DNA from: CBDAQR01 sp965199055
GTDB taxonomy: Bacteria > Pseudomonadota > Gammaproteobacteria > Pseudomonadales > Halieaceae
Length of the DNA stretch: 64,000 nt
Assembly (NCBI GenBank): GCA_965199055.1
Contig: CBDAQR010000004.1
Span: 372,001 to 436,000, forward strand
Reading direction: 5' to 3'
Shown: positions 32,620 to 41,405 of the stretch, piece after piece
How the letters are laid out: each line of letters starts with the position of its first letter
How positions within the stretch are numbered: the first letter of the stretch is position 1
The notes under the pieces: model-generated
Seen by the model: the letters and a program-made list of their open reading frames with translations, nothing else
The model's database searches: none
What the model was told of the DNA's origin: nothing
Position numbers and translations under genes: made by a program

Positions 32620-33075
32620 GTGGCCGGCAGGGAACAGAAAATTGAATCGCTGCTGGCACCCACCATTGAAGCCATGGGCTTTGAATTGTGGGGCCTGGAG
32701 TACCTGTCACAGGGGCGGCACACGCTCCTGCGCCTGTATATCGATGGCGAGAACGGCATTACTGTCGATGATTGTGCAGAGGTTAGCCGCCAGGTGAGCG
32801 GCATCATGGATGTAGAGGACCCCATCAGCGGGGAGTACACGCTGGAGGTGTCTTCACCGGGTGTGGATCGGTTGTTGTTTAAGCCGGATCACTACCTGGC
32901 GTACGTGGGCGAGTGGATAGAGATGCGCCTGCGCACACCATATGAAGGGCGTCGCAAGTTTAAGGGCACGCTCAAAGGGCTGGAAGGCGAGGATGTCGTC
33001 GTTCAGATTGATGATGAGGAGTTTCTGCTGCCGATCGATTCAGTCGAGAAGGCGCAGGTAAGACCAAGGCTGTAA
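32620..33075 (+). CDS. rimP: ribosome maturation factor RimP
   Basis: RimP assists maturation of the 30S subunit. The 151-residue protein has an N-terminal alpha/beta domain (LLAPTIEAMGFELWGLEY, LRLYIDGENGITVDDC), the conserved YTLEVSSPGVDRLLF and a C-terminal SH3-like barrel. It starts at GTG 32620, ten bases after a GGAGG site. It is the first protein gene of the rimP-nusA-infB operon. Confidence 0.95.
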   Translation: MAGREQKIESLLAPTIEAMGFELWGLEYLSQGRHTLLRLYIDGENGITVDDCAEVSRQVSGIMDVEDPISGEYTLEVSSPGVDRLLFKPDHYLAYVGEWIEMRLRTPYEGRRKFKGTLKGLEGEDVVVQIDDEEFLLPIDSVEKAQVRPRL

Positions 33076-33112
33076 GAGAGAGCGTGCTGGCACGCAGACA
33101 GGCGAGACGAGA

Positions 33113-34636
33113 ATGACCAAGGAAATCCTGTTAGTTGCTGAGGCAGTGTCTGCCGAGAAGGGTGTTTCAGAAGACATCATCTTCGAGGCGATCGAACTGG
33201 CACTCGCAACGGCAACCAAGAAGCGTTACGACGAAGATTCCGAAATCGACGTCACCATTGATCGTGAAACCGGAGATTATGTCACCGTGCGTCGCTGGCT
33301 GGTCGTCAGTGATGATGAGATGGCGCTGTTGGGTACGCAGTTCACGACTGAGGAAGCCGCCGAGGTCGACCCTAACCTGAAGGTGGGTGATATCCACGAG
33401 GAACAGGTCGAGAACGTAGAGTTTGGTCGCATCGCCGCACAGACCGCCAAGCAGGTGATTGTGCAGCGCGTCCGAGACGCCGAGCGCGCTCAGGTGGTTG
33501 AAGAGTATGACGGCCGCGCCGGCGAATTGCTGGCCGGCTCGGTGAAGAAAGTCACCCGTGACAATGTCATCGTCGATCTAGGCAACAACGCCGAAGGTCT
33601 CCTGCCGCGCGAACAGTTGGTCGGTCGCGAGACGTTCCGCGTTAATGACCGCGTCCGCGCCATTCTGGTAGAAGTCAGTCCCGAGAGCCGCGGCCCGCAG
33701 CTGATACTGAGCCGCGCCTGCCCAGAAATGCTGATCGAGCTGTTTAAGATTGAAGTGCCGGAAATCTCTGAAGAAGTGATCGAGATTCGTAGTGCCGCTC
33801 GCGATCCCGGCTCCCGCGCCAAGATTGCGGTAAAGACCAACGATGGCCGCATCGATCCTGTTGGCGCCTGCGTAGGTATGCGCGGCTCGCGGGTTCAGGC
33901 GGTATCGAATGAACTGGATAACGAGCGCGTGGATATCGTGCTGTGGGACGATAACCCGGCTCAATTGGTGATCAATGCCATGGCACCGGCAGAGGTCGAG
34001 TCCATCGTTGTCGATGAAGACACCCACACTATGGATGTGGCCGTCAGCGAAGACAATCTGGCGCAGGCGATCGGTCGCAATGGCCAGAATGTGCGCCTGG
34101 CTGCCGAGTTGACCGGTTGGTCCATCAACGTGATGAGCACTGAAGAGGCGGCAGACAAGCACGAACAGGAAGCCGGTGCCGTTATTGCAACGTTCTGCGA
34201 ACAGTTGGATGTCGACGAAGAAGTGGCCGAGATTCTGGTTGAAGAGGGTTTCACCAGCGTTGAGGAAGTGGCCTATGTGCCGCTGGAAGAAATGTCCGGC
34301 ATCGAGGGCTTCGATGAAGAAATTGCTGAGGAGCTGCGTGCTCGAGCGAAGGACGCACTGCTGACTCTGGCGATTGCTTCAGAAGAGCAGCTGGGTGCGA
34401 ATGAGCCGGCAGAAGACTTGCTCACGATGGATGGTATGGATCGTCACCTGGCTTATATTCTGGCCAGCCGCGAAATCATCACCATGGAAGACCTGGCCGA
34501 GCAGGCGGTAGAAGACCTGTTGGATATCGAAGATATGACGGAAGAACGCGCGGGCGAGTTGATTATGACGGCACGCGCACCCTGGTTTGCAGAAGCCGAG
34601 GCGGCTGAAGCCGCGGAAGCAGACGCAGCGCAGTAA
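33113..34636 (+). CDS. nusA: transcription termination/antitermination protein NusA
   Basis: NusA binds RNA polymerase and nascent RNA and modulates pausing, termination and antitermination. The 507-residue protein has the N-terminal polymerase-binding domain, an S1 domain (about residues 135-200, VTRDNVIVDLGNNAEGLLP), KH1 and KH2 (CVGMRGSRVQAV, AIGRNGQNVRLAAE), and two acidic C-terminal AR repeats (residues about 360-420 and 435-495), as in E. coli. The last residues are Ala/Glu rich. Confidence 0.97.
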   Translation: MTKEILLVAEAVSAEKGVSEDIIFEAIELALATATKKRYDEDSEIDVTIDRETGDYVTVRRWLVVSDDEMALLGTQFTTEEAAEVDPNLKVGDIHEEQVENVEFGRIAAQTAKQVIVQRVRDAERAQVVEEYDGRAGELLAGSVKKVTRDNVIVDLGNNAEGLLPREQLVGRETFRVNDRVRAILVEVSPESRGPQLILSRACPEMLIELFKIEVPEISEEVIEIRSAARDPGSRAKIAVKTNDGRIDPVGACVGMRGSRVQAVSNELDNERVDIVLWDDNPAQLVINAMAPAEVESIVVDEDTHTMDVAVSEDNLAQAIGRNGQNVRLAAELTGWSINVMSTEEAADKHEQEAGAVIATFCEQLDVDEEVAEILVEEGFTSVEEVAYVPLEEMSGIEGFDEEIAEELRARAKDALLTLAIASEEQLGANEPAEDLLTMDGMDRHLAYILASREIITMEDLAEQAVEDLLDIEDMTEERAGELIMTARAPWFAEAEAAEAAEADAAQ

Positions 34637-34679
34637 GCGGGAAGTAACGGTAGCACCAGGGGAAATAGGAGAAATTTGA

Positions 34680-37322
34680 ATGGCGCAAGTCACAGTTCAG
34701 CAGTTGGCTGAAGTTGTCGGGGCATCGGTAGATCGTCTGTTGACGCAGATGAGCGAGGCCGGGCTGCCGCATACCAAGGCCGATGAAGCTGTCTCCGATG
34801 AAGACAAGCAGACACTGCTGGCGTATCTGAAGCGCAGTCATGGTGAGTCCACCAAGGCGCCGAAGAAAATTACGCTGAAGCGCAAGACGATTAGCACGCT
34901 TAAGACGTCCGGATCTCAGGGCAAGAAGACTGTTAACGTCGAGGTGCGTAAGAAGCGCACCTACGTCAAGCGCGAGCAGGAAGAGCTTGAAGCTGCTGCG
35001 GCAGCTGAAGCGGAAGCGGCAGAAGCCGCTGCGGCCGCGGCGGAAGAAGAAGTCGTAGAGGAAACTCCTGCTGAAGTTGTTGAGGAAGCGCCTGCCGTCG
35101 AAGAGGCTCCGGCGACTCGCGGCGACGACAAGATCGAGATCGACCCTGAAGTATTGCGCCAAAAGGCAGCCGCCAAGCGCAAGAAGCAGGAAGAAGAAGA
35201 GAAGGCTGCTCGCGAAGCCGCACTGGCCGCTAAGCGAGAAGAGGAAGAACGCAAGAAAGCAGAGGCAGCTGCAGCCGCCGCTGCCGCGCAACCGGCGCCT
35301 GCCGAAGACGCCAAACCGGGGCGGGATAACAAGCCCAAGCGTTTGCATGATGCACCCAAGCAGGAGCCCGATAAGTACAAGAAGAAGCATGCTCGCCTGG
35401 ATAAGCCGGGAGATAACACCCGTGGCAAGCAGCGCGGTCATAACCTGTCACTCAATCAACTGGACGCCGCCGAACGCGGTGGTCGGCGCCGTGGTCGCAA
35501 GAAGAACCTTGCCAAGACTCACGAAGAGCATGGTAAGCACGGCTTTGAGATGCCCACCGAGCAACGCACCTTTGAGGTGGAGTTGGGCGACGCAATTTCC
35601 GTAGGGGAATTGGCGCAGCAGATGTCCGTGAAGGCGGGCGAGGTCATCAAGGAGTTGATGAAGCTGGGCGTGATGGCCACCATCAACCAGGTTGTCGACC
35701 AGGATACCGCCATTCTGGTTGTTGAGGAGCTGGGCCACACCTATAAGACGGTTAGTGAAGACGCGCTGGAAGAGGAGCTTGAAGAGAAGCTCGCTATGCA
35801 CGAAGGCACGGACGAACCCCGTGCCCCGGTAGTGACGGTGATGGGCCACGTTGACCACGGTAAAACTTCGCTTCTCGACTATGTTCGCAAAGCGAAAGTG
35901 GCAGACGGTGAGGCGGGGGGAATTACCCAGCACATCGGTGCCTACCACGTGGAGACCGGCCACGGAATGATCTCCTTCCTGGACACTCCGGGCCACGCGG
36001 CATTTACCGCTATGCGTGCGCGCGGTGCCAAGAGTACCGATATTGTCATTCTGGTTGTGGCTGCCGATGACGGCGTGATGCCGCAGACCGAAGAGGCAGT
36101 TAATCATGCACGTGCAGCGGATGTGCCGCTGATCGTGGCTGTGAATAAGATCGACAAGGAAGGTGCGGACCCGGATCGGGTTCGCAACGAGCTGTCTGCT
36201 AAAGAAGTGATTCCCGAAGACTGGGGCGGTGACACCCAGTTTATCAATGTCTCCGCCATTACCGGTGAAGGCATCGACGACCTGCTGGATGCCGTGTTGC
36301 TGCAGGCCGAAATACTGGAGCTGAAGGCGCCCAGAGATGTGCCGGCACAGGGCTTGGTTATTGAATCCCGACTGGATAAAGGTCGTGGATCCGTCGCTTC
36401 GCTGCTGGTACAGAGCGGTACCCTGCGTCAGGGCGATATAGTCTTGGCTGGGCTGCAATACGGCCGCGTACGAGCGATGCTGGATGAGAATGGCCAGCCC
36501 ATCAAGGAAGCGGGCCCCTCTATCCCGGTTGAAATCCTGGGTCTCGACGGTACGCCCGATGCAGGCGACCCCTTTGCTGCGGTCGAGAGCGAGAAGAAGG
36601 CCCGTGAACTGGCCGACTTCCGTCAGGAGAAAACCCGCGACAGCAAGCTGGCGCGTCAGCAGGCTGCCAAGCTCGATAACATGTTTGAGAGCATGACGGC
36701 AGGCGAGAAGAAAACGCTCAATATCGTGGTTAAGGCCGATGTGCGCGGCTCGCTGGAAGCACTGCAGAGCGCGTTGCTCGAGCTGGGCAATGAAGAGGTG
36801 ACGGTGAATATCGTGGCCGGTGGCGTCGGCGGTATTACCGAAACTGATATTACGCTGGCCATGACTGCAGAGGCTGTTGTCTTCGGTTTCAATGTGCGTG
36901 CCGACAACGCTGCGCGCAAGATTGTCGAAGAGGAAGAGCTCGACCTGCGCTACTACAACGTGATCTACGACTTGATCGACGATGTGAAGCAGGCCCTGGG
37001 TGGCATGTTGGCACCGGAGCTGCGCGAAGAGATCGTGGGAATTGCCGAAGTTCGCGATGTGTTCAAGTCGCCCAAGTTTGGTCAGATCGCTGGCTGCATG
37101 GTGACGGAAGGTACGGTGTACCGGTCCAAGCCCATTCGTGTGCTGCGCGATAACGTGGTGATCTACGAGGGTGAACTGGAGTCGCTGCGTCGCTTCAAGG
37201 ATGACGCTAACGAAGTGCGGAATGGCATGGAGTGCGGTATTGGCGTTAAGAATTACACCGATGTGAAAGTGGGCGATCAGATCGAGGTGTATGAAGTGAA
37301 GGAAGTCGCGCGCTCCCTGTAA
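34680..37322 (+). CDS. infB: translation initiation factor IF-2
   Basis: IF-2 is the GTPase that brings fMet-tRNA to the 30S subunit and promotes subunit joining. The 880-residue protein begins with an IF2N domain (QQLAEVVGASVDRLLTQMSE), followed by a long charged linker (residues about 95-260) rich in Ala, Glu and Lys. It continues with a second N domain, G1 GHVDHGKTSLLD, G3 DTPGHAAF, G4 NKID, and domains II-IV ending in QIEVYEVKEVARSL. It lies in the standard nusA-infB-rbfA order. Confidence 0.97.
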   Translation: MAQVTVQQLAEVVGASVDRLLTQMSEAGLPHTKADEAVSDEDKQTLLAYLKRSHGESTKAPKKITLKRKTISTLKTSGSQGKKTVNVEVRKKRTYVKREQEELEAAAAAEAEAAEAAAAAAEEEVVEETPAEVVEEAPAVEEAPATRGDDKIEIDPEVLRQKAAAKRKKQEEEEKAAREAALAAKREEEERKKAEAAAAAAAAQPAPAEDAKPGRDNKPKRLHDAPKQEPDKYKKKHARLDKPGDNTRGKQRGHNLSLNQLDAAERGGRRRGRKKNLAKTHEEHGKHGFEMPTEQRTFEVELGDAISVGELAQQMSVKAGEVIKELMKLGVMATINQVVDQDTAILVVEELGHTYKTVSEDALEEELEEKLAMHEGTDEPRAPVVTVMGHVDHGKTSLLDYVRKAKVADGEAGGITQHIGAYHVETGHGMISFLDTPGHAAFTAMRARGAKSTDIVILVVAADDGVMPQTEEAVNHARAADVPLIVAVNKIDKEGADPDRVRNELSAKEVIPEDWGGDTQFINVSAITGEGIDDLLDAVLLQAEILELKAPRDVPAQGLVIESRLDKGRGSVASLLVQSGTLRQGDIVLAGLQYGRVRAMLDENGQPIKEAGPSIPVEILGLDGTPDAGDPFAAVESEKKARELADFRQEKTRDSKLARQQAAKLDNMFESMTAGEKKTLNIVVKADVRGSLEALQSALLELGNEEVTVNIVAGGVGGITETDITLAMTAEAVVFGFNVRADNAARKIVEEEELDLRYYNVIYDLIDDVKQALGGMLAPELREEIVGIAEVRDVFKSPKFGQIAGCMVTEGTVYRSKPIRVLRDNVVIYEGELESLRRFKDDANEVRNGMECGIGVKNYTDVKVGDQIEVYEVKEVARSL

Positions 37323-37334
37323 AGGACGCAGGTC

Positions 37335-37721
37335 ATGGCGAGGGAATTTAATCGCACAGACCGGGTGGCTGACTTCCTGCGAAGGGAGTTGGCGGTGCTG
37401 ATCCAGCAGGAGATGCGCGACCCGCGAGTAGAACTGGTGAGCATCACCGAGGTCGAAGTGAGCAAGGACCTCGGCCACGCTCGGGTTTACTACACCGCTA
37501 TCGGTCGCGACTCGGAAGAGCAGGCCGAAGAGGTAACCGAGGCATTGAACAAAGCCTCAGGTTTTTTGCGCAGCCAGTTGTCTAAAGACAGCAGCCTGCG
37601 TACAGTGCCGCAGCTGAAGTTTCGCTTCGACAGTAGTGTCGGCCGCGGTCGCTATATGGAAGAGCTTATCGATAAGGCGGTAGCCACCGATGAGCATGAA
37701 GACAGTGGAGACGCCAGCTAG
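37335..37721 (+). CDS. rbfA: 30S ribosome-binding factor RbfA
   Basis: RbfA is a KH-like factor needed for late 30S maturation and 16S 5' end processing. The 128-residue protein shows RVADFLRRELAVLIQQEMRDPR, EVSKDLGHARVYYT and LRTVPQLKFRFDSSVGRG, all family landmarks. It starts 12 bases after infB. Its stop overlaps the truB GTG start by one base. Confidence 0.96.
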   Translation: MAREFNRTDRVADFLRRELAVLIQQEMRDPRVELVSITEVEVSKDLGHARVYYTAIGRDSEEQAEEVTEALNKASGFLRSQLSKDSSLRTVPQLKFRFDSSVGRGRYMEELIDKAVATDEHEDSGDAS

Positions 37722-38653
37722 TGGGGCGTCGCCGTAAGGGTCGGCCGGTTGACGGAATCCTCGTATTGAATAAGCCCCTGGGGCTGACGTCAAACAAGGC
37801 ATTGCAGACGGCCAAACACCTGTATTTCGCTGCGAAAGCGGGACATACAGGCAGTCTCGATCCACTGGCTTCGGGAGTGTTGCCGCTGTGCTTTGGGGAG
37901 GCAACCAAGTTTTCACAGTTCTTGTTGGACGCCGACAAGGGCTACACCAGCACCTTTGTGCTGGGTGTTGAAACGGCCTCGGGTGATGTCGAGGGCGAGG
38001 TATTGGGCAGCATCGATGCTTCTCACATTAGTGAAAAGGATGTTGAAGCTGCACTGGAGAGCTTTAGAGGTGAGATCGAACAGGTCCCCTCTATGTACTC
38101 TGCTATTAAGCACGAGGGCAAGCCGCTGTATAAGCTGGCCCGTGCGGGAAAAGAGGTAGAGCGCAAGGCGCGGCGGGTTACAGTCTATGAGCTGGAACTG
38201 CTGGCCTTTCGCGGCGGCGAGCACCCTGAAGTGGATGTTCGCATTCTCTGCAGCAAGGGGACGTATGTTCGCTCGATTGCAGAGGATCTGGGCAAAGCCC
38301 TGGAGTGCGGAGCGCACGTGAGTGTGCTGCATCGCACCAAGGCCGGGCCCTTTGAAGACAAGGACATGGTGTCGCTGGCGACACTGGAAGCGCTCAAGCA
38401 GCGCGAAGCCTTTGCCGAGATGGACGCCTTGCTGCGACCACTCGACTCTGCCCTGGGGGACTTGCCCTTGGTCAGGGTCAGCGAGGCGGGCGGATTTTAT
38501 ATTCGCCAGGGACAGCCGGTGCTGGTACCCAATTCTCCCTGCGAAGGCATGGTGAGAGTGGGGCTGGAGTCCGGAGAGTTCCTTGGCATTGGAGAGATAT
38601 TGGACGATGGGCGCGTGGCGCCGCGTCGACTGATAGTCAGCCAGCAGGGCTGA
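37721..38653 (+). CDS. truB: tRNA pseudouridine(55) synthase
   Basis: TruB makes pseudouridine 55 in the T loop of tRNAs. The 310-residue protein has the catalytic Asp in GHTGSLDPLASGVLP, the KPLGLTSN loop, the RCSKGTYVRS-like segment LCSKGTYVRSIAED and a C-terminal PUA-like domain. It starts with GTG 37721, sharing one base with the rbfA stop. The gap of 84 bp to rpsO holds a short GGGGT/ACCCC hairpin. Confidence 0.96.
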   Translation: MGRRRKGRPVDGILVLNKPLGLTSNKALQTAKHLYFAAKAGHTGSLDPLASGVLPLCFGEATKFSQFLLDADKGYTSTFVLGVETASGDVEGEVLGSIDASHISEKDVEAALESFRGEIEQVPSMYSAIKHEGKPLYKLARAGKEVERKARRVTVYELELLAFRGGEHPEVDVRILCSKGTYVRSIAEDLGKALECGAHVSVLHRTKAGPFEDKDMVSLATLEALKQREAFAEMDALLRPLDSALGDLPLVRVSEAGGFYIRQGQPVLVPNSPCEGMVRVGLESGEFLGIGEILDDGRVAPRRLIVSQQG

Positions 38654-38737
38654 CGAGAACCTGTCTGTAAATATGCACGGGCAGGCTCTATTTGAAACGG
38701 GGTGCATACCCCCAGGCACATTAAGAGGAAATGAGAA

Positions 38738-39007
38738 ATGGCACTGAGTGCAAACGAAAAATCCGAGATCGTAAAAGAGTACCAACTGGCTGAGGGTGAC
38801 ACCGGTTCCCCCGAAGTTCAGGTCGCATTGCTGACAGCAAACATTGAGCAACTGCAGGGACATTTTGCCTCTCACAAACACGACCACCACTCGCGTCGCG
38901 GCCTGATCCGCATGGTTAACCAGCGTCGCAAGTTGTTGGATTATCTCAAGCGCAAAGACGGTGAACGCTACAGCAATTTGATTAAGCGTCTGGGTCTGCG
39001 TCGCTAA
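38738..39007 (+). CDS. rpsO: 30S ribosomal protein S15
   Basis: S15 is a primary 16S rRNA binding protein that also bridges to the 50S subunit. The 89-residue sequence is typical (DTGSPEVQVALLTANIEQL, HDHHSRRGLIRMVNQRRKLLDYLK). A good AGAGGAAA site precedes the ATG. In E. coli S15 represses its own mRNA; the leader here could do likewise but I could not verify a pseudoknot. Confidence 0.98.
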   Translation: MALSANEKSEIVKEYQLAEGDTGSPEVQVALLTANIEQLQGHFASHKHDHHSRRGLIRMVNQRRKLLDYLKRKDGERYSNLIKRLGLRR

Positions 39008-39021
39008 CACACTTGAAGATA

Positions 39022-39046
39022 CCGCAGGCAAGGGCCTGCGGTTTCT
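39022..39046 (+). terminator. rpsO-pnp intercistronic hairpin
   Basis: CCGCAGGC (39022-39029) pairs with GCCTGCGG (39034-39041) across an AAGG loop, followed by TTTCT. It is placed like the rpsO terminator of E. coli, where partial readthrough feeds pnp. Confidence 0.75.
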
Positions 39047-39067
39047 GTATTGGAATTGGAGAAATAA

Positions 39068-41281
39068 ATGAATCCTGTAACAAAAACCTTTAGCTACGGT
39101 GACCAGACCGTAACCCTGGAGACGGGCCGCATCGCCCGCCAGGCGACTGGTTCCGTGCTGGTAACCGTGGAGAACACCTCTGTGTTGTGTACGGTCGTCG
39201 CCGAGAAGTCCGCGAAACCGGGCCAGCCCTTTTTCCCACTGGGCGTTCACTACATTGAGAAGACCTACTCTGTGGGTAAGATCCCCGGCGGTTTCTTCAA
39301 GCGCGAGGCGCGTCCTTCTGAGAAGGAAACACTGACCTCTCGCCTGATCGATCGTCCTATTCGTCCGCTGTTCCCGAACGGCTTCATGAATGAGGTGCAG
39401 GTCATCTGTACGGTGATGTCTGCCGACAAGCACATCGACCCCGATATTCCTGCGATGATCGGCACGTCTGCCGCGTTGGCCATCTCTGGCGTACCCTTCG
39501 CCGGTCCTATCGGCGGCGCCCGTGTCGGTTTCACCGAGGCCGATGGTTACATTCTGAACCCGACTTACGAGCAACTGGAAACCAGCAAGCTGGACATGGT
39601 TGTGGCCGGTACCCAGGACGCGGTACTGATGGTTGAGTCCGAGGCACAGGAGCTGAGTGAAGACCAGATGCTGGGCGCTGTGTTGTATGCCCACCATGAA
39701 ATGCAGACGGTTATCAGGGCTGTTCAGGAACTTGCCGACGAGTGTGGTAAGCCGACCTGGGAGTGGGAGCCCGCGCCTGTTGACGCCGAACTGCTGGCGA
39801 AAGTTGAAGAGGTAGCGAAGGGACCGCTGGGCGATGCTTATCGCATTACCGAGAAGGCCGAGCGTTACGCCAAGGTTGATGAAGCCAAGAAGGCGACTGT
39901 AGAAGCACTCTGCAGCGACGCCGAGGATTCCCCGTCCGAAGATGACGTTAAGGACCTGTTCAAGAAAGTTGAGAAGGAACTGGTACGCAAGCGCATTCTC
40001 AACGGCGAGCCGCGCATCGACGGCCGCGACACCCGCACCGTTCGCGCCATCGCGTGTGAAGTGGATGTGCTCTCAAAAGCACACGGTAGCGCGCTGTTTA
40101 CCCGCGGTGAGACGCAGGCGATTGGCGCAGTTACGCTGGGTTCGACCCGCGATGCACAGATCATTGATGCGCTGCACGGCGAGCGTCGCGACCCGTTCAT
40201 GCTGCACTACAACTTCCCTCCTTATTCGGTAGGAGAAGCCGGTCGTGTTGGCTTCACGAATCGTCGTGAGATTGGTCACGGTCGCCTGGCCCGTCGCGGT
40301 CTGGCGGCGGTACTGCCGAACGAAGAGCAGTGGCCTTACACCACCCGTGTTGTGTCTGAAATTACTGAGTCCAATGGTTCCAGCTCTATGGCCTCTGTCT
40401 GTGTAGGCAGCCTGTCGATGATGGCTGCTGGCGTTCCGCTGTCGGCACCGGTTGCCGGTATCGCCATGGGCCTCGTGATGGAAGGCAATCAGTTTGCCGT
40501 TCTGACCGATATCCTGGGTGATGAAGATCATCTGGGCGACATGGACTTCAAAGTGGCCGGTACTGCCGAAGGTGTTACTGCGCTGCAGATGGACATCAAG
40601 ATTGAAGGCATCAACGAACAGATCATGGAGATCGCCCTGGAACAGGCCCTGCAGGCTCGTCTGCACATCCTGGGCCAGATGAACCAGGTGATTGCCGAGC
40701 CGCGTACCGTGGTTAACGAAAACGCGCCCAGCATGATCAGCCTGAAAGTTGATACCGACAAAATCCGCGACATCATCGGTAAAGGTGGCGCAACCATTCG
40801 CTCCATCACCGAGGAAACGGGCGCAACCGTCGATATCGATGACGATGGCACCGTGCGTATCTTCGGTCAGGACCAGGCAGCGCGCGATGCCGCTGTTGCC
40901 AAGGTCGAGGAGATCACTGCTGAAGCTGAAGTCGGTGAGACCTACACCGGCATCGTGGCACGCATCGTTGATTTCGGTGCCTTTGTTACGATCCTGCCTG
41001 GCAAAGATGGCCTGGTGCACATCTCACAAATCGCTGAAGAGCGTGTTGAGAATGTCACCGACTATCTGAGCGATGGTCAGGAAGTGACGGTTAAGGTACT
41101 GGATGTTGACCAGCGTGGTCGCATCAAGCTGTCGATGAAGGAAGCCGCTGCTGATGCCGCTGCTGAAGCGCCTGCTGAGGCTCCGGTAGCTGAAGAAGCC
41201 CCTGCGGCAGAAGCAGCACCTGCAGCTGAGGAAGCGCCCGCTGCAGAAGCTGCTGACGAAGACGTTCGCGCCGCCGAGTAA
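39068..41281 (+). CDS. pnp: polyribonucleotide nucleotidyltransferase
   Basis: PNPase degrades RNA phosphorolytically from the 3' end and can add tails. The 737-residue protein has two RNase PH domains (VRAIACEVDVLSKAHGSALF and GRLARRGLAAVLP in the second), a KH domain (KIRDIIGKGGATIRSITEE) and an S1 domain (GIVARIVDFGAFVTILPGKDG). After S1 it carries an unusual tail of about 45 residues made almost only of Ala, Glu and Pro. A terminator follows. Confidence 0.97.
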   Translation: MNPVTKTFSYGDQTVTLETGRIARQATGSVLVTVENTSVLCTVVAEKSAKPGQPFFPLGVHYIEKTYSVGKIPGGFFKREARPSEKETLTSRLIDRPIRPLFPNGFMNEVQVICTVMSADKHIDPDIPAMIGTSAALAISGVPFAGPIGGARVGFTEADGYILNPTYEQLETSKLDMVVAGTQDAVLMVESEAQELSEDQMLGAVLYAHHEMQTVIRAVQELADECGKPTWEWEPAPVDAELLAKVEEVAKGPLGDAYRITEKAERYAKVDEAKKATVEALCSDAEDSPSEDDVKDLFKKVEKELVRKRILNGEPRIDGRDTRTVRAIACEVDVLSKAHGSALFTRGETQAIGAVTLGSTRDAQIIDALHGERRDPFMLHYNFPPYSVGEAGRVGFTNRREIGHGRLARRGLAAVLPNEEQWPYTTRVVSEITESNGSSSMASVCVGSLSMMAAGVPLSAPVAGIAMGLVMEGNQFAVLTDILGDEDHLGDMDFKVAGTAEGVTALQMDIKIEGINEQIMEIALEQALQARLHILGQMNQVIAEPRTVVNENAPSMISLKVDTDKIRDIIGKGGATIRSITEETGATVDIDDDGTVRIFGQDQAARDAAVAKVEEITAEAEVGETYTGIVARIVDFGAFVTILPGKDGLVHISQIAEERVENVTDYLSDGQEVTVKVLDVDQRGRIKLSMKEAAADAAAEAPAEAPVAEEAPAAEAAPAAEEAPAAEAADEDVRAAE

Positions 41282-41298
41282 TCGAGCGCGCAACGAAG

Positions 41299-41325
41299 AA
41301 AAGGGGCCAATCGGCCCCTTTTTTT
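41299..41325 (+). terminator. intrinsic terminator after pnp
   Basis: AAGGGGCC at 41301-41308 pairs with GGCCCCTT at 41313-41320 around AATC and is followed by T residues to 41325. It closes the nusA-pnp operon. Confidence 0.92.
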
Positions 41326-41405
41326 ATGCCCTGCAAAAGCGTCTGGCTTCTCGCTAGGCGCAGGGATGCTGCCTATAATTAGGTTTCAGCAAAGGAATAC
41401 TAACA

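Noticed and set aside
35448..37478. A 676-codon open frame antisense to infB and rbfA
   Set aside because: It mirrors the codon bias of infB; its translation is rich in His, Gln and Leu with no domain, and IF-2 on the other strand is certain.
37913..39697. A 594-codon open frame antisense to truB, rpsO and pnp
   Set aside because: It crosses three housekeeping genes and their terminator hairpin, and its composition is that of a shadow frame.
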